DNA of 64,000 nt from Erwinia sp050410775 (GTDB taxonomy: Bacteria > Pseudomonadota > Gammaproteobacteria > Enterobacterales > Enterobacteriaceae), in NCBI RefSeq assembly GCF_050410775.1, contig NZ_CP191229.1; one strand, 5' to 3'. The translations under genes were made by a program, and so were the position numbers. Positions 32,559 to 42,181 of the stretch are shown piece by piece. The notes under the pieces were generated by a model. That model did no database searches. It was not told where the DNA came from and saw nothing but the letters and a program-made list of their open reading frames with translations. Each line of letters begins with the position of its first letter. Position 1 is the first letter of the stretch.

Positions 32559-34502
32559 TTATTTGTCGCCCAGCTGTTCGGACATGGTATTGCCTGGATT
32601 TGGCGTACGCGGTTCATCGACCGGACGCGGCGCCTTTGGCGTACCGTTGTTATCTGAATTATTGGTGCTGCCCGGATCCGTCCAACCGGCTGGCGGCCGC
32701 ACTTCGCGGCGGGCCATCAGGTCATCGATCTGAGGCGCATCAATGGTTTCATACTTCATCAGCGCGTCTTTCATCGCGTGAAGGATGTCCATATTTTCAT
32801 TCAGGATCCGACGTGCACGCTGGTAGTTGCCTTCCACCAGAGATTTGACTTCCTGGTCGATAATGCGCGCGGTTTCATCAGACATGTGCTTCGCTTTCGC
32901 TACCGAGCGGCCGAGGAAAACTTCACCCTCTTCTTCAGCATAGAGCAGCGGGCCAAGTTTCTCCGAGAAGCCCCACTGCGTCACCATGTTGCGTGCAATT
33001 GAAGTAGCTACCTTAATGTCGTTAGACGCACCGGTAGAAACACGCTCAGGGCCATAGATAATCTCTTCGGCCAGACGACCGCCATACAGCGTTGAAATCT
33101 GACTTTCCAGCTTCTGACGGCTGGCGCTGATCGCATCGCCTTCCGGCAGGAAGAAAGTCACGCCCAGGGCACGTCCGCGAGGAATAATCGTCACCTTGTG
33201 TACCGGATCGTGTTCAGGAACCAGTCGGCCAATGATGGCGTGACCCGCTTCGTGATAAGCCGTCGATTCTTTCTGCGACTCCGTCATCACCATAGAGCGA
33301 CGTTCCGCGCCCATCATGATTTTGTCTTTCGCTTTTTCAAACTCAACCATTGAAACGACGCGTTTATTACCGCGAGCGGCAAAGAGTGCAGCTTCATTGA
33401 CCAGGTTAGCCAGATCGGCGCCCGAGAAACCCGGGGTACCACGAGCAATCACAGAAGCATCGATATCGGTAGCCAGCGGCACGCGACGCATATGCACTTT
33501 CAGGATCTGCTCGCGACCGCGCACGTCCGGCAGTCCAACCACAACCTGACGGTCGAAGCGGCCTGGACGCAGCAGCGCCGGGTCCAGTACGTCCGGACGG
33601 TTGGTTGCGGCAATGACGATGATGCCTTCATTCCCTTCAAAGCCGTCCATCTCAACCAGCATCTGGTTCAGCGTCTGCTCGCGCTCATCGTGACCGCCGC
33701 CTAAGCCTGCGCCACGCTGGCGACCTACCGCATCGATCTCATCGATAAAGATGATGCACGGTGCCGCTTTTTTCGCCTGTTCAAACATATCGCGGACGCG
33801 GGAAGCACCCACACCGACAAACATCTCAACAAAGTCAGAACCGGAGATGGTAAAGAAAGGCACTTTCGCTTCGCCCGCGATAGCCTTTGCCAGCAGCGTT
33901 TTACCGGTACCCGGTGGGCCCACCATCAGCACACCTTTCGGAATTTTACCGCCCAGTTTCTGGAAGCGGCTCGGCTCGCGCAAGTATTCAACCAGCTCGC
34001 TCACTTCCTCTTTCGCTTCGTCGCAACCGGCTACATCGCCAAAGGTGGTTTTGATCTGATCTTCTGTCAGCATGCGGGCTTTGCTTTTGCCGAAGGACAT
34101 CGCGCCCTTGCCGCCGCCGCCCTGCATCTGACGCATAAAGAAGATCCAGACACCGATAAGTAACAGCATTGGGAACCATGAAATGAAGATCGAGGCCAGC
34201 AGGCTCGGCTCTTCTGGCGGTTCGCCAACCACTTTTACATTTTTAGTCAACAGGTTATCGAGCAACTTGGGATCGTTGACGGGGATGTAGGTCGTGTATT
34301 TATTACTGTCTTTTTTGGTAACGTTGATTTCACGCCCGTTAATCCGCGCCTCGCGGACCTGATCCTGATTTACTTCGGACAGGAAGGTAGAGTAATCAAC
34401 CCTACGGCCATTCGACTCGCTGGGCCCAAAGCTCTGGAATACAGACATCAGCACAACTGCGATGACTAACCAGAGAATCAGGTTTTTCGCCATGTCACTC
34501 AA
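32559..34502 (-). CDS. ftsH: ATP-dependent zinc metalloprotease FtsH
   Basis: Hexameric membrane AAA+ protease that degrades LpxC, sigma-32, SecY and others. Two transmembrane segments (about 7-26 and 100-120) flank a periplasmic loop. Then Walker A GPPGTGKT, Walker B FIDEID, SRH NRPDVLDPALLRPGRFDR, and the zinc site HEAGH with a downstream Asp in GASNDIK. The TTG at 34502 has AGAGG 8 bases upstream and gives 647 residues; the ATG at 34493 (MAKNLILWL) is the alternative start, 644 residues, as E. coli is usually annotated. Downstream of rlmE, as in E. coli. Confidence 0.97.
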   Translation of the reverse strand: MSDMAKNLILWLVIAVVLMSVFQSFGPSESNGRRVDYSTFLSEVNQDQVREARINGREINVTKKDSNKYTTYIPVNDPKLLDNLLTKNVKVVGEPPEEPSLLASIFISWFPMLLLIGVWIFFMRQMQGGGGKGAMSFGKSKARMLTEDQIKTTFGDVAGCDEAKEEVSELVEYLREPSRFQKLGGKIPKGVLMVGPPGTGKTLLAKAIAGEAKVPFFTISGSDFVEMFVGVGASRVRDMFEQAKKAAPCIIFIDEIDAVGRQRGAGLGGGHDEREQTLNQMLVEMDGFEGNEGIIVIAATNRPDVLDPALLRPGRFDRQVVVGLPDVRGREQILKVHMRRVPLATDIDASVIARGTPGFSGADLANLVNEAALFAARGNKRVVSMVEFEKAKDKIMMGAERRSMVMTESQKESTAYHEAGHAIIGRLVPEHDPVHKVTIIPRGRALGVTFFLPEGDAISASRQKLESQISTLYGGRLAEEIIYGPERVSTGASNDIKVATSIARNMVTQWGFSEKLGPLLYAEEEGEVFLGRSVAKAKHMSDETARIIDQEVKSLVEGNYQRARRILNENMDILHAMKDALMKYETIDAPQIDDLMARREVRPPAGWTDPGSTNNSDNNGTPKAPRPVDEPRTPNPGNTMSEQLGDK

Positions 34503-34667
34503 GGGATTAACCTCTTCTTACAACGGTGTTAACAGACAGCGTAGGGTACTATATAACCATCCTGGTTGGAATCGCTGCGGTGCCGACGGCGTCTCTCTGA
34601 CTCACTTACCTGCGTAAGCCTGTCGGAGGTCGCGTCTGCCGCTCTGCTGCGAAGCCACCTGTCATGG

Positions 34668-35297
34668 CTATAGTTTGCGCCCAGTCGCTACAATGTACAC
34701 TTCACGCGAACGAGAGCGCGAAGCGTCCGGCTTACGAATTTTTACTTTCGTAAACAGGGAGCGAATTTCCCGGAGGTAATCTTCAAAGCCATCTCCCTGA
34801 AACACTTTCACTAAAAAACTGCCGCCGGGTGCCAATACATCTCGACACATTTCCAGCGCAAGCTCAACTAAATACATCGATCGGGGGATATCAACGGCTG
34901 GCGTGCCGGTCATGTTGGGGGCCATATCGGACATCACAACCTGAACTTTTTTATCGCCAACGCGCTCCAGCAGGGCCTTCAATACCAGTTCATCACGAAA
35001 GTCACCCTGAAGGAAATCGACACCAACGATAGGATCCATTGGCAGGATATCACAGGCGATAACCCGCCCTTTAGACCCGATTTGCGTGACCACATATTGC
35101 GACCAGCCGCCAGGGGCTGCTCCCAAATCGACCACGGTCATACCGGGTTTAAACAGCTTGTCACCTTGCTGTATTTCATCAAGTTTAAACCAGGCGCGCG
35201 AACGCAGCCCTTTTTTCTGTGCCTGAAGCACATATTTATCGCTAAAGTGTTCCTGCAGCCAGCGGCTGGAACTGGCCGAACGCTTTTTACCAGTCAT
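34668..35297 (-). CDS. rlmE: 23S rRNA 2'-O-methyltransferase (U2552)
   Basis: SAM-dependent FtsJ/RrmJ-family enzyme that methylates U2552 in the ribosomal A loop. The SAM motif VVDLGAAPGGWSQYV is clear, and the K-D-K-E tetrad is consistent with Lys in RAWFKLDEI, Asp in SDMAPN, Lys in FLVKVFQG and the C-terminal Glu in REVYIVA. 209 residues, equal to E. coli. Likely operon with ftsH. Confidence 0.97.
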   Translation of the reverse strand: MTGKKRSASSSRWLQEHFSDKYVLQAQKKGLRSRAWFKLDEIQQGDKLFKPGMTVVDLGAAPGGWSQYVVTQIGSKGRVIACDILPMDPIVGVDFLQGDFRDELVLKALLERVGDKKVQVVMSDMAPNMTGTPAVDIPRSMYLVELALEMCRDVLAPGGSFLVKVFQGDGFEDYLREIRSLFTKVKIRKPDASRSRSREVYIVATGRKL

Positions 35298-35424
35298 ACA
35301 ATTTCCAACTATGATTCAACGTATGCGATAAATAAACCGCACAAATCAGCATGCCGATTTGGTGATACACCAGAGATGGCGGTAGAATGACCCGTTTTCA
35401 ATCCCAATGTAAGTAAAAAATACG

Positions 35425-35718
35425 ATGAATCTGAGTACCAAACAAAAACAGCACCTGAAAGGACTGGCCCATCCGCTGAAGCCCGTCGTCATGCTCGGCA
35501 ACAATGGTCTGACCGAAGGGGTGCTGGCCGAGATCGAACAGGCACTGGAGCACCACGAGCTCATCAAGGTTAAAATCGCCACGGAAGACCGTGAGACTAA
35601 AAACCTTGTTGTTGAGGCCATCGTGCGTGAAACCCGTGCGGTTAACGTGCAGGTTATCGGCAAGACGCTGGTGCTGTACCGTCCAACGAAAGAACGCAAG
35701 ATCGCCATTCCACGCTGA
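35425..35718 (+). CDS. yhbY: RNA-binding protein YhbY (CRM domain)
   Basis: 97-residue CRM-domain protein associated with pre-50S particles in E. coli. The GxxG loop is present as LGNNGLT, with KQKQHLKGLAHPLKPVV at the start. It is divergent from rlmE and has its own terminator shared with greA. Confidence 0.96.
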   Translation: MNLSTKQKQHLKGLAHPLKPVVMLGNNGLTEGVLAEIEQALEHHELIKVKIATEDRETKNLVVEAIVRETRAVNVQVIGKTLVLYRPTKERKIAIPR

Positions 35719-35776
35719 GGTCGGGAGAGATTCCTGAACCTGGGCGGGGTGAAAGGTGCCACGCTCCTGATGTTGA

Positions 35777-35801
35777 TAAAAGGCCGCATAGCGGCCTTTT
35801 T
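35777..35801. terminator. Bidirectional terminator between yhbY and greA
   Basis: AGGCCGC/GCGGCCT stem around ATA, with a T-run on the right for yhbY and an A-rich left side for leftward greA. Confidence 0.85.
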
Positions 35802-35843
35802 CCTTTCTTTACATTACGTCGACCCAGGTCAGCGTAGCAGAAA

Positions 35844-36320
35844 TCAAAGATATTCTATTTTCAGGATTTCATATTCCACGTCGCCGCCCGGCGTTTTGAT
35901 GACGGTGATGTCATCAACTTCTTTACCAATCAGGCCACGCGCCATCGGAGAGTTCACCGAAATCAGATTTTGCTTAAAGTTCGCCTCATCGTCACCCACG
36001 ATGCGATAGGTTGACTCTTCGTCACTGTCCAGATTCAGTACGGTGACGGTAGAACCGAAGATCACCCGACCATTCGCGTTCATTTTTGTGACATCGATCA
36101 CCTGAGCGTTCGACAGCTTTGCTTCAATTTCCTGGATACGGCCTTCACAAAAGCCCTGCTCTTCACGTGCAGCATGATATTCAGCGTTTTCTTTCAGATC
36201 GCCATGCTCACGCGCGTCAGCAATTGAGGCAATAATTCTGGGGCGTTTAACGGTTTTCAGCTCTTCGAGCTCTTCGCGCAGCTTTTCTGCGCCCCTTAAC
36301 GTCATCGGAATCTGATTCAT
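35844..36320 (-). CDS. greA: Transcription elongation factor GreA
   Basis: Rescues backtracked RNA polymerase by promoting transcript cleavage. N-terminal coiled coil with the acidic tip containing DAREHGDLKENAEYHAAREEQ, then the FKBP-like C-terminal domain. The ATG at 36320 with GAGG 7 bases upstream gives 158 residues, the E. coli length; upstream in-frame codons are unconserved. The 249-base divergent spacer to dacB is where E. coli makes the greA leader RNA GraL; I did not identify it by sequence. Confidence 0.97.
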   Translation of the reverse strand: MNQIPMTLRGAEKLREELEELKTVKRPRIIASIADAREHGDLKENAEYHAAREEQGFCEGRIQEIEAKLSNAQVIDVTKMNANGRVIFGSTVTVLNLDSDEESTYRIVGDDEANFKQNLISVNSPMARGLIGKEVDDITVIKTPGGDVEYEILKIEYL

Positions 36321-36569
36321 CTCAATACCTCGTAAAATCGGTCCTGTGCAAAATTTCGTCATCCTGACAGGTTAATGCAGAAAAAGCGTTCTGCGGCGCT
36401 TGCCACTGAATTACAAACGAAAGAACCCTGGCCCGGAGGAATGCTCAGGACCCGGCAGGTTTTGCATTTTGATACGTATTTTACCCCAGAGTTCCTTATG
36501 GGTCATCGTTTACTTTCCACCGTAATGCACCGTAGTATGGCTGCATCACCTGTCAGTAAACGCGAGATT

Positions 36570-38003
36570 ATGCGATTTTTAAGAATTGTAGCGGGCTTAA
36601 CCTGCGCATTTATGCTGAATGCCCAGGCTGCCCCGGTAGAAAACTACGTTAAATATTTACCCGAAGGCGCAAACCTGGCGCTGGTCGTTCAAAAAATAGG
36701 CGCAAGCACCCCTTCCATTGACTATAACAGTCAGCAGATGGCGTTGCCAGCCAGTACGATAAAGGTGATTACTGCTCTGGCCGCTCTGTTACAGCTCGGT
36801 CCCGACTACCGTTTTCATACCCAGCTGGAAAGTAAAGGCAGCCTGAGCGGCGATACGCTGAATGGCGATCTCGTGGCGCGTTTTGGCGGCGATCCTACGT
36901 TAACGAGACAGGATTTGCGAAATATGGTCGCAGCGCTCAGGAAGCAGGGCGTGCAGCATATTAAAGGTAATCTGGTGATTGATACCTCCGTTTTTGCCAG
37001 CCACGATCAGGCGCCCGGCTGGCCGTGGAACGATATGACGCAGTGCTTCAGCGCCCCGCCTGCGGCAGCCATCGTTGACCGGAACTGCTTCTCCGTTTCC
37101 CTTTACAGCGCGCCAGAGGCGGGCGATAACGCCTTTATCCGCGTCGCCTCCTTCTATCCGGTCAATATGTTCAGTCAGGTCCGTACGCTGGCAAAAGGGT
37201 CTCCTGACGCGCAGTATTGCGAACTCGATGTCGTTCCCGGCGAGCTTAACCGCTTTACCCTGACCGGCTGCATGACACAGCGCACGGAACCCTTACCGCT
37301 GGCGTTTGCTATTCAGGATGGCGCCAGCTATGCCGGTGCGTTACTGAAGGCAGAGCTTCAGACGGCAGGCATCGACTATTCCGGTCATCTGGTACGCCAG
37401 CGGCTGGTGACGCCCCCCGCTAACGTGCTCGCCAGCACGCAGTCAGCGCCCTTGCACCACCTGCTGAAGCTCATGCTGAAAAAATCGGACAACATGATTG
37501 CCGATACGGTCTTTCGCACTATTGGTCATGAACGCTTTGGCGTACCGGGAACCTGGCGTGCAGGTTCAGATGCCGTACGGCAGATCCTTCGTCAGAAAGC
37601 GGATATCGATCTTGGTAACAGCATTCAGGTTGATGGATCCGGCCTGTCGCGCCACGACCTGATTTCGCCGGCGACGATGATGAAAGTTCTACAATATATT
37701 GCGCAAAACGATCGGGAATTGAACTTTATCTCCTTGCTGCCGCTGGCTGGCTATGACGGCACCTTACGCTACCGTGGCGGGCTGCATGAAGCGGGCGTGG
37801 ATGGCAAGGTTTCCGCGAAAACGGGCTCTTTGCAGGGCGTTTATAATCTCGCGGGCTTTATGACAACAGCCAGCGGGCAGCGCGTGGCGTTTGTGCAGTT
37901 CCTTTCCGGTTATGCCGTACCGCCGAAGGAATATCGCCAGCGTCGTATTCCACTGGTTCGATTTGAGAGCCGGCTTTACAAGGATGTCTATCAGAACAAC
38001 TGA
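36570..38003 (+). CDS. dacB: D-alanyl-D-alanine carboxypeptidase/endopeptidase PBP4
   Basis: Periplasmic class C penicillin-binding protein that trims and cuts peptidoglycan peptides. Signal peptide at 1-20 ending AQA, then the SxxK active site STIK with Ser62 as in E. coli, SDN in KKSDNMIAD, and KTG in SAKTGSLQG. The insertion domain with ENCFSV-like DRNCFSVSLYSAPEAGD is kept. The start is the ATG at 36570 (MRFLRIVAG), giving 477 residues exactly as E. coli; the open frame extends 65 codons further upstream into greA control DNA. Confidence 0.97.
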   Translation: MRFLRIVAGLTCAFMLNAQAAPVENYVKYLPEGANLALVVQKIGASTPSIDYNSQQMALPASTIKVITALAALLQLGPDYRFHTQLESKGSLSGDTLNGDLVARFGGDPTLTRQDLRNMVAALRKQGVQHIKGNLVIDTSVFASHDQAPGWPWNDMTQCFSAPPAAAIVDRNCFSVSLYSAPEAGDNAFIRVASFYPVNMFSQVRTLAKGSPDAQYCELDVVPGELNRFTLTGCMTQRTEPLPLAFAIQDGASYAGALLKAELQTAGIDYSGHLVRQRLVTPPANVLASTQSAPLHHLLKLMLKKSDNMIADTVFRTIGHERFGVPGTWRAGSDAVRQILRQKADIDLGNSIQVDGSGLSRHDLISPATMMKVLQYIAQNDRELNFISLLPLAGYDGTLRYRGGLHEAGVDGKVSAKTGSLQGVYNLAGFMTTASGQRVAFVQFLSGYAVPPKEYRQRRIPLVRFESRLYKDVYQNN

Positions 38004-38080
38004 CGGCCCTGAAATCGCGTCCTGATAGCAAAGGAATGATTAACCATGGTGATAAGAACCCCCACCGTGATTGTTTTCAA

Positions 38081-38104
38081 ACCGGGCCAGTTACCCAGCC
38101 CGGT
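38081..38104 (+). other. Hairpin downstream of dacB
   Basis: Perfect 7-bp stem ACCGGGC/GCCCGGT with a 10-base loop, 78 bases after dacB. No T-run follows, so its role as a terminator is doubtful. Confidence 0.4.
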
Positions 38105-38203
38105 GTAAGAACATCAGAAGCCATCGCGCCAGGGGTACTTAACCTCATGGCTTAGCTCATGTCGCGATCGGAGGGCAAGCGTGCCTTCTGAATTGCAGCC
38201 AAT

Positions 38204-38228
38204 AAAAAAGGGACACAATCTGTGTCCC
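38204..38228 (-). terminator. obgE terminator
   Basis: GGGACAC/GTGTCCC stem with an AATCT loop and an A6 run on the left for the leftward transcript, 11 bases after the obgE stop. Confidence 0.85.
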
Positions 38229-38238
38229 CTTCTGAGCA

Positions 38239-39417
38239 TTAGCGCTGGTAGATAAATTCGACGCCTTCGTCGTCCTCATCGTCCCACTCTTCATCCCACT
38301 CATCGTCATCTTCAACCGCCGCGTCAGCCTCTTCAAGCTGCTGACGATGGTAGTCGTCCCACATGAATTCGACTTTTTCAGGCTCTTTAGCGGCCAGTTC
38401 GGCTTCTTTCGGATTCGCGTTGATAAAGGACATCACGTCCCAGCACAGCTCCTTCACGCCAACGCGATTAGCGGCAGAGATCAGGTAATACTTCTCCGTC
38501 CAGCCCAGTGCGTCCGCAATGGCTTTAGCACGAGCTTCCGCCTCTTCCTGGTCCAGCAGGTCAACTTTGTTGAATACCAGCCAGCGTGGTTTACTGAATA
38601 GCTTCTCGCTGTATTTCTCCAGCTCACCCAGAATAATGCGGGCATTTTCGACCGGATCGGATTCATCGATAGGCGCAAGATCGATAGTGTGCAGCAGTAC
38701 GCGGCAGCGCTCCAGGTGCTTAAGGAAACGAATGCCCAGACCTGCACCATCAGAAGCCCCTTCAATCAGGCCCGGAATGTCGGCCACCACAAAGCTCTGC
38801 TCGCTATCCATACGCACCACGCCCAGGCTCGGCACCAGGGTGGTAAAAGGATAGTCAGCCACTTTCGGCTTAGCGGCAGAGACGGCACGAATAAAGGTCG
38901 ATTTACCGGCGTTAGGCAGCCCCAGCATACCCACGTCAGCCAGCAGCATCAGCTCCAGCTGCAGATCGCGCTTTTCGCCCGGCGTACCCATGGTTTTCTG
39001 GCGCGGAGAGCGGTTTACGGAAGATTTGAAGCGGGTATTCCCCAGCCCGTGCCAGCCGCCTTTGGCGACCATATGCACCTGACCGTGGTGCGTCATATCA
39101 CCCAGCGTCTCGCCGGTACCCTGATCGATAATACGCGTACCGACCGGCACTTTAATAATAATGTCTTTCCCGCGCTTGCCGGTACAGTCACGGCTCTGGC
39201 CGTTCTGCCCACGTTCCGCACGGAAAGATTTTTCAAAACGGTAGTCGATCAGCGTATTCAGGTTCTCATCGGCCTGCATATAGACGTCACCGCCGTCGCC
39301 GCCGTCACCGCCGTCCGGGCCGCCCCTGGGAATATATTTCTCACGACGGAAGCTGACGCAGCCATTGCCGCCATCGCCCGCAGCAACGAGGATCGTCGCT
39401 TCATCAACAAACTTCAT
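38239..39417 (-). CDS. obgE: Obg family GTPase
   Basis: Essential GTPase for 50S assembly and stress (ppGpp) response. The glycine-rich Obg fold is at 1-158 (GGPDGGDGGDGGDVY), followed by the G domain with G1 GLPNAGKST, G3 DIPG and G4 NKVD. The acidic tail (DEWDEEWDDEDDEG) is typical of enteric proteins. 392 residues (E. coli 390). In E. coli yhbE and the rpmA-rplU genes precede it; yhbE is missing here. Confidence 0.97.
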   Translation of the reverse strand: MKFVDEATILVAAGDGGNGCVSFRREKYIPRGGPDGGDGGDGGDVYMQADENLNTLIDYRFEKSFRAERGQNGQSRDCTGKRGKDIIIKVPVGTRIIDQGTGETLGDMTHHGQVHMVAKGGWHGLGNTRFKSSVNRSPRQKTMGTPGEKRDLQLELMLLADVGMLGLPNAGKSTFIRAVSAAKPKVADYPFTTLVPSLGVVRMDSEQSFVVADIPGLIEGASDGAGLGIRFLKHLERCRVLLHTIDLAPIDESDPVENARIILGELEKYSEKLFSKPRWLVFNKVDLLDQEEAEARAKAIADALGWTEKYYLISAANRVGVKELCWDVMSFINANPKEAELAAKEPEKVEFMWDDYHRQQLEEADAAVEDDDEWDEEWDDEDDEGVEFIYQR

Positions 39418-39749
39418 GTTACTTCTCCGTAAATCATTCTCCCGGCACAGAAAGCGTGCAAAGCCGGGGGTGATCCGTCGTGGCCAACAGCGATGTCGGG
39501 TGACGGAAACAGGGTATCTGGAGCCGCAAATCCTGTCTTCGCGTCATTACCAGAAAGGGGATCCGCCATAAGACATCGTGCAGCTGAATATAAAGTGTAC
39601 AGCAAAAAAGCGTATTGCTGTAAATCCCCAGGCGCCAGCGGCGGGATTGCGGACTGAAAAGCAGAATGTAAAAAGCCCCGCCATCATAGCGGGGCTTTTC
39701 GATTCGCTGCGGAAAGCGGTATCAGGTACCGCTTTCAGGCTCGAAAACC
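39418..39749. other. Intergenic region, rpmA to obgE (yhbE position)
   Basis: 332 bases that hold the rpmA terminator (separate entry) and presumably the obgE promoter. E. coli has the EamA-family transporter gene yhbE here; no trace of it is visible. Confidence 0.6.
39671..39699 (-). terminator. rplU-rpmA terminator
   Basis: GCCCCGC/GCGGGGC stem with CATCATA loop, AAAA on the left and TTTT on the right. It ends the leftward rplU-rpmA transcript and separates it from obgE. Confidence 0.88.
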
Positions 39750-40007
39750 TTACTCAGCAACGATGCTGATGTATTTACGGTTGTTCGGGCCTTTAACTTC
39801 GAACAGGACCTTGCCGGTTGCGGTTGCAAACAGGGTATGGTCACGGCCGCAGCCTACGTTGGTGCCCGCGTGGAATTTGGTGCCACGCTGACGAACGATG
39901 ATGCTACCTGCCAGAACAGATTCGCCGCCGAAACGCTTAACGCCCAGACGTTTTGCATTGGAATCGCGACCATTTCGAGTGGAGCCGCCAGCCTTTTTGT
40001 GTGCCAT
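39750..40007 (-). CDS. rpmA: 50S ribosomal protein L27
   Basis: 85-residue protein whose N-terminal tail reaches the peptidyl-transferase centre. MAHKKAGGSTRNGRDSNAK is typical; no cleavable N-terminal extension is present. Follows rplU by 15 bases. Confidence 0.98.
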   Translation of the reverse strand: MAHKKAGGSTRNGRDSNAKRLGVKRFGGESVLAGSIIVRQRGTKFHAGTNVGCGRDHTLFATATGKVLFEVKGPNNRKYISIVAE

Positions 40008-40022
40008 GTGTCAGATCTCCTC

Positions 40023-40334
40023 TTAGGCGCTGATGCCAGTGATCTTCACGTCAGTAAACCACTGACGGTGACCCTGCTGCTTACGATAGTGCTTACGGCG
40101 ACGGAACTTGACGATCTTGATTTTATCGCCACGACCGTGAGCAATGATTTCTGCTTTGATCACGCCACCTGAAACTAACGGCGCGCCGATAGTTACGTCT
40201 TCGCCATTAGCGATCATCAGAACCTGGTCGAATTCAATTGTTTCGCCGGTTGCGATGTCCAGCTTTTCCAGGCGAACGGTCTGACCTTCGCTTACTCGGT
40301 GTTGTTTACCACCACTTTGGAAAACCGCGTACAT
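40023..40334 (-). CDS. rplU: 50S ribosomal protein L21
   Basis: 103-residue 23S rRNA-binding protein. MYAVFQSGGKQHRVSEGQ start and C-terminal KFRRRKHYRKQQGHRQWFT match E. coli. The ATG at 40334 follows GGAG with suitable spacing; an upstream frame extension is not conserved. Divergent from ispB, as in E. coli. Confidence 0.98.
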   Translation of the reverse strand: MYAVFQSGGKQHRVSEGQTVRLEKLDIATGETIEFDQVLMIANGEDVTIGAPLVSGGVIKAEIIAHGRGDKIKIVKFRRRKHYRKQQGHRQWFTDVKITGISA

Positions 40335-40589
40335 ATAAAACTCCGCTCTCGCGCTTGCCGTCATGGTTTCAGGCTGCGCTATAAATATTCACAATAGGGC
40401 GCGAATTCTACGCAAATTCAGCGGTAATGACAAGTGTCTGTTGCGGGGTATTGCAGAAAAAAAACGCTAAGCGAATGCAAACGTTTCAAGGCCGTCATTT
40501 TCAAGTACAATCTGTTATACATTACATGCCGCAGGCACCGGTAAAGACGCTTATCCTAGCAGCATACTGAGCAATAGCTGAACAGACTG

Positions 40590-41561
40590 ATGAACTTAGA
40601 ACAGATAAACGAACTCACCGCGCAGGACATGGCGGACGTCAATGCAACCATACTTGAGCAGCTGAATTCTGAGGTTTCCCTCATCAATCAGCTGGGCTAC
40701 TACATCATCAGCGGCGGTGGGAAACGCATTCGCCCAATGATTGCTATCCTTGCGGCACGGGCGGTGAACTACACGGGCAAGCAGCACGTTACCGTTGCCG
40801 CCCTGATTGAATTCATCCATACCGCCACGCTTTTGCACGATGACGTCGTAGACGAATCAGACATGCGCCGCGGCAAAGCCACCGCTAACGCGGCGTTTGG
40901 CAATGCGGCCAGCGTGCTGGTTGGCGACTTCATCTACACTCGCGCCTTTCAAATGATGACCAGCATCGGATCGCTTCGCGTGCTGGGTCTGATGTCCGAA
41001 GCCGTTAACGTGATTGCCGAAGGCGAAGTGCTGCAATTGATGAACTGCAACGATCCCGATATCACTGAAGAGAGCTATATGCGGGTGATTTACAGTAAAA
41101 CAGCGCGACTGTTTGAAGCTGCCGCACAGTCTTCCGCTATCCTGGCTTCCGCCACGCCGGAACAGGAAAAGGGACTTCAGGATTATGGGCGCTACATCGG
41201 TACGGCATTCCAGCTAATTGACGACCTGCTGGACTACAGCGCGGACGGCAAAACGCTGGGCAAAAACGTCGGCGACGATCTTAGTGAAGGCAAGCCAACC
41301 CTGCCGCTCCTTCACGCTATGCGTAACGGCAGCCCTGAACAGAGCGCGATGATCCGGAGCGCAATCGAAGAGGGTAATGGACGCCATCTGCTGGAGCCCG
41401 TTCTGGAAACCATGCGCCTCTGCGGTTCGCTTGAGTGGACCCGTCAGGTGGCCGAACAGGAAGCGGATAAGGCGATTGCCGCTCTGCAAGTGTTGCCAGA
41501 ATCACCGTGGCGTAGCGCGCTGGAAGCGTTAGCGCATATGTCAGTGCAGCGCGAATTTTAA
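40590..41561 (+). CDS. ispB: Octaprenyl diphosphate synthase
   Basis: Makes the C40 side chain of ubiquinone and menaquinone from farnesyl and isopentenyl diphosphate. Both aspartate-rich motifs are present: LLHDDVVDESDMRRG (first) and LIDDLLD (second). 323 residues, equal to E. coli. It supplies the tail for the quinones whose anaerobic hydroxylation is encoded by ubiTUV in the same window. Confidence 0.97.
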   Translation: MNLEQINELTAQDMADVNATILEQLNSEVSLINQLGYYIISGGGKRIRPMIAILAARAVNYTGKQHVTVAALIEFIHTATLLHDDVVDESDMRRGKATANAAFGNAASVLVGDFIYTRAFQMMTSIGSLRVLGLMSEAVNVIAEGEVLQLMNCNDPDITEESYMRVIYSKTARLFEAAAQSSAILASATPEQEKGLQDYGRYIGTAFQLIDDLLDYSADGKTLGKNVGDDLSEGKPTLPLLHAMRNGSPEQSAMIRSAIEEGNGRHLLEPVLETMRLCGSLEWTRQVAEQEADKAIAALQVLPESPWRSALEALAHMSVQREF

Positions 41562-41867
41562 GGGTTGCAGGCGCGGGTCACCCGCGCCCTGTGATTTCTG
41601 TCATTAGCCACTTTCCCCCTCCCTCTGCTCAACTCTACTCTGCGATGTAATCACCCTTTTTTGTTACGCTTTTTTGCGTAACAGCACGCAAAAATAACGC
41701 TATTTATGGAAACTATTGGAAATAACGGGTGAATTATTGTTATAAACATTACGCATTCATCGACTGTTTTCCAAAGGTTTTATGAGCATCTCTGTGCAAC
41801 AGTCGGCGCTTGCTTAAGAAAATAAGGTTAAAGTTTCCTGAAATCATGTGTACAAGGAGGATAACGC
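41562..41867. other. Intergenic region, ispB to sfsB, with two hairpins
   Basis: 306 bases without a gene. GGCGCGGG/CCCGCGCC (41570-41588) follows the ispB stop directly and may end its transcript although no T-run follows. GTTACGC-T6-GCGTAAC (41663-41682) is a second perfect 7-bp hairpin. The rest is AT-rich and should contain the sfsB promoter. Confidence 0.55.
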
Positions 41868-42143
41868 ATGCAGCGGGTAAAAAAAGACTGGCATAACGCG
41901 GATATTATTGCGGCGCTTCGTAAGCAGGGCACTACGCTCGCGGAGGTTTCACGTACGGCGGGACTCAGCTCTTCAACCCTCGCCAACGCGCTGTTTCGTC
42001 CCTGGCCGAAAGGAGAATGGCTGATCGCTGATGCGCTCAGGATCCATCCGGCCGAGATCTGGCCCAGCCGTTATTACGATCCCGTCAGTCATGCCCTCAT
42101 CGACCGTAAAGGGCTGATTCGGAAAAATAAAAAGGGGCAATAG
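41868..42143 (+). CDS. sfsB: Ner/Nlp-type DNA-binding transcriptional regulator SfsB
   Basis: 91-residue helix-turn-helix protein related to phage Mu Ner. E. coli SfsB (Nlp) was linked to maltose gene expression. TLAEVSRTAGLSSSTLANAL is the HTH, followed by RPWPKGEWLIADAL and the IWPSRYYDP motif. AAGGAGG lies 7 bases before the ATG. Sits between ispB and murA, as in E. coli. Confidence 0.93.
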   Translation: MQRVKKDWHNADIIAALRKQGTTLAEVSRTAGLSSSTLANALFRPWPKGEWLIADALRIHPAEIWPSRYYDPVSHALIDRKGLIRKNKKGQ

Positions 42144-42181
42144 CGCGTGCTATTACCCCCGTTAGTTCGCGGAGAGTATGC

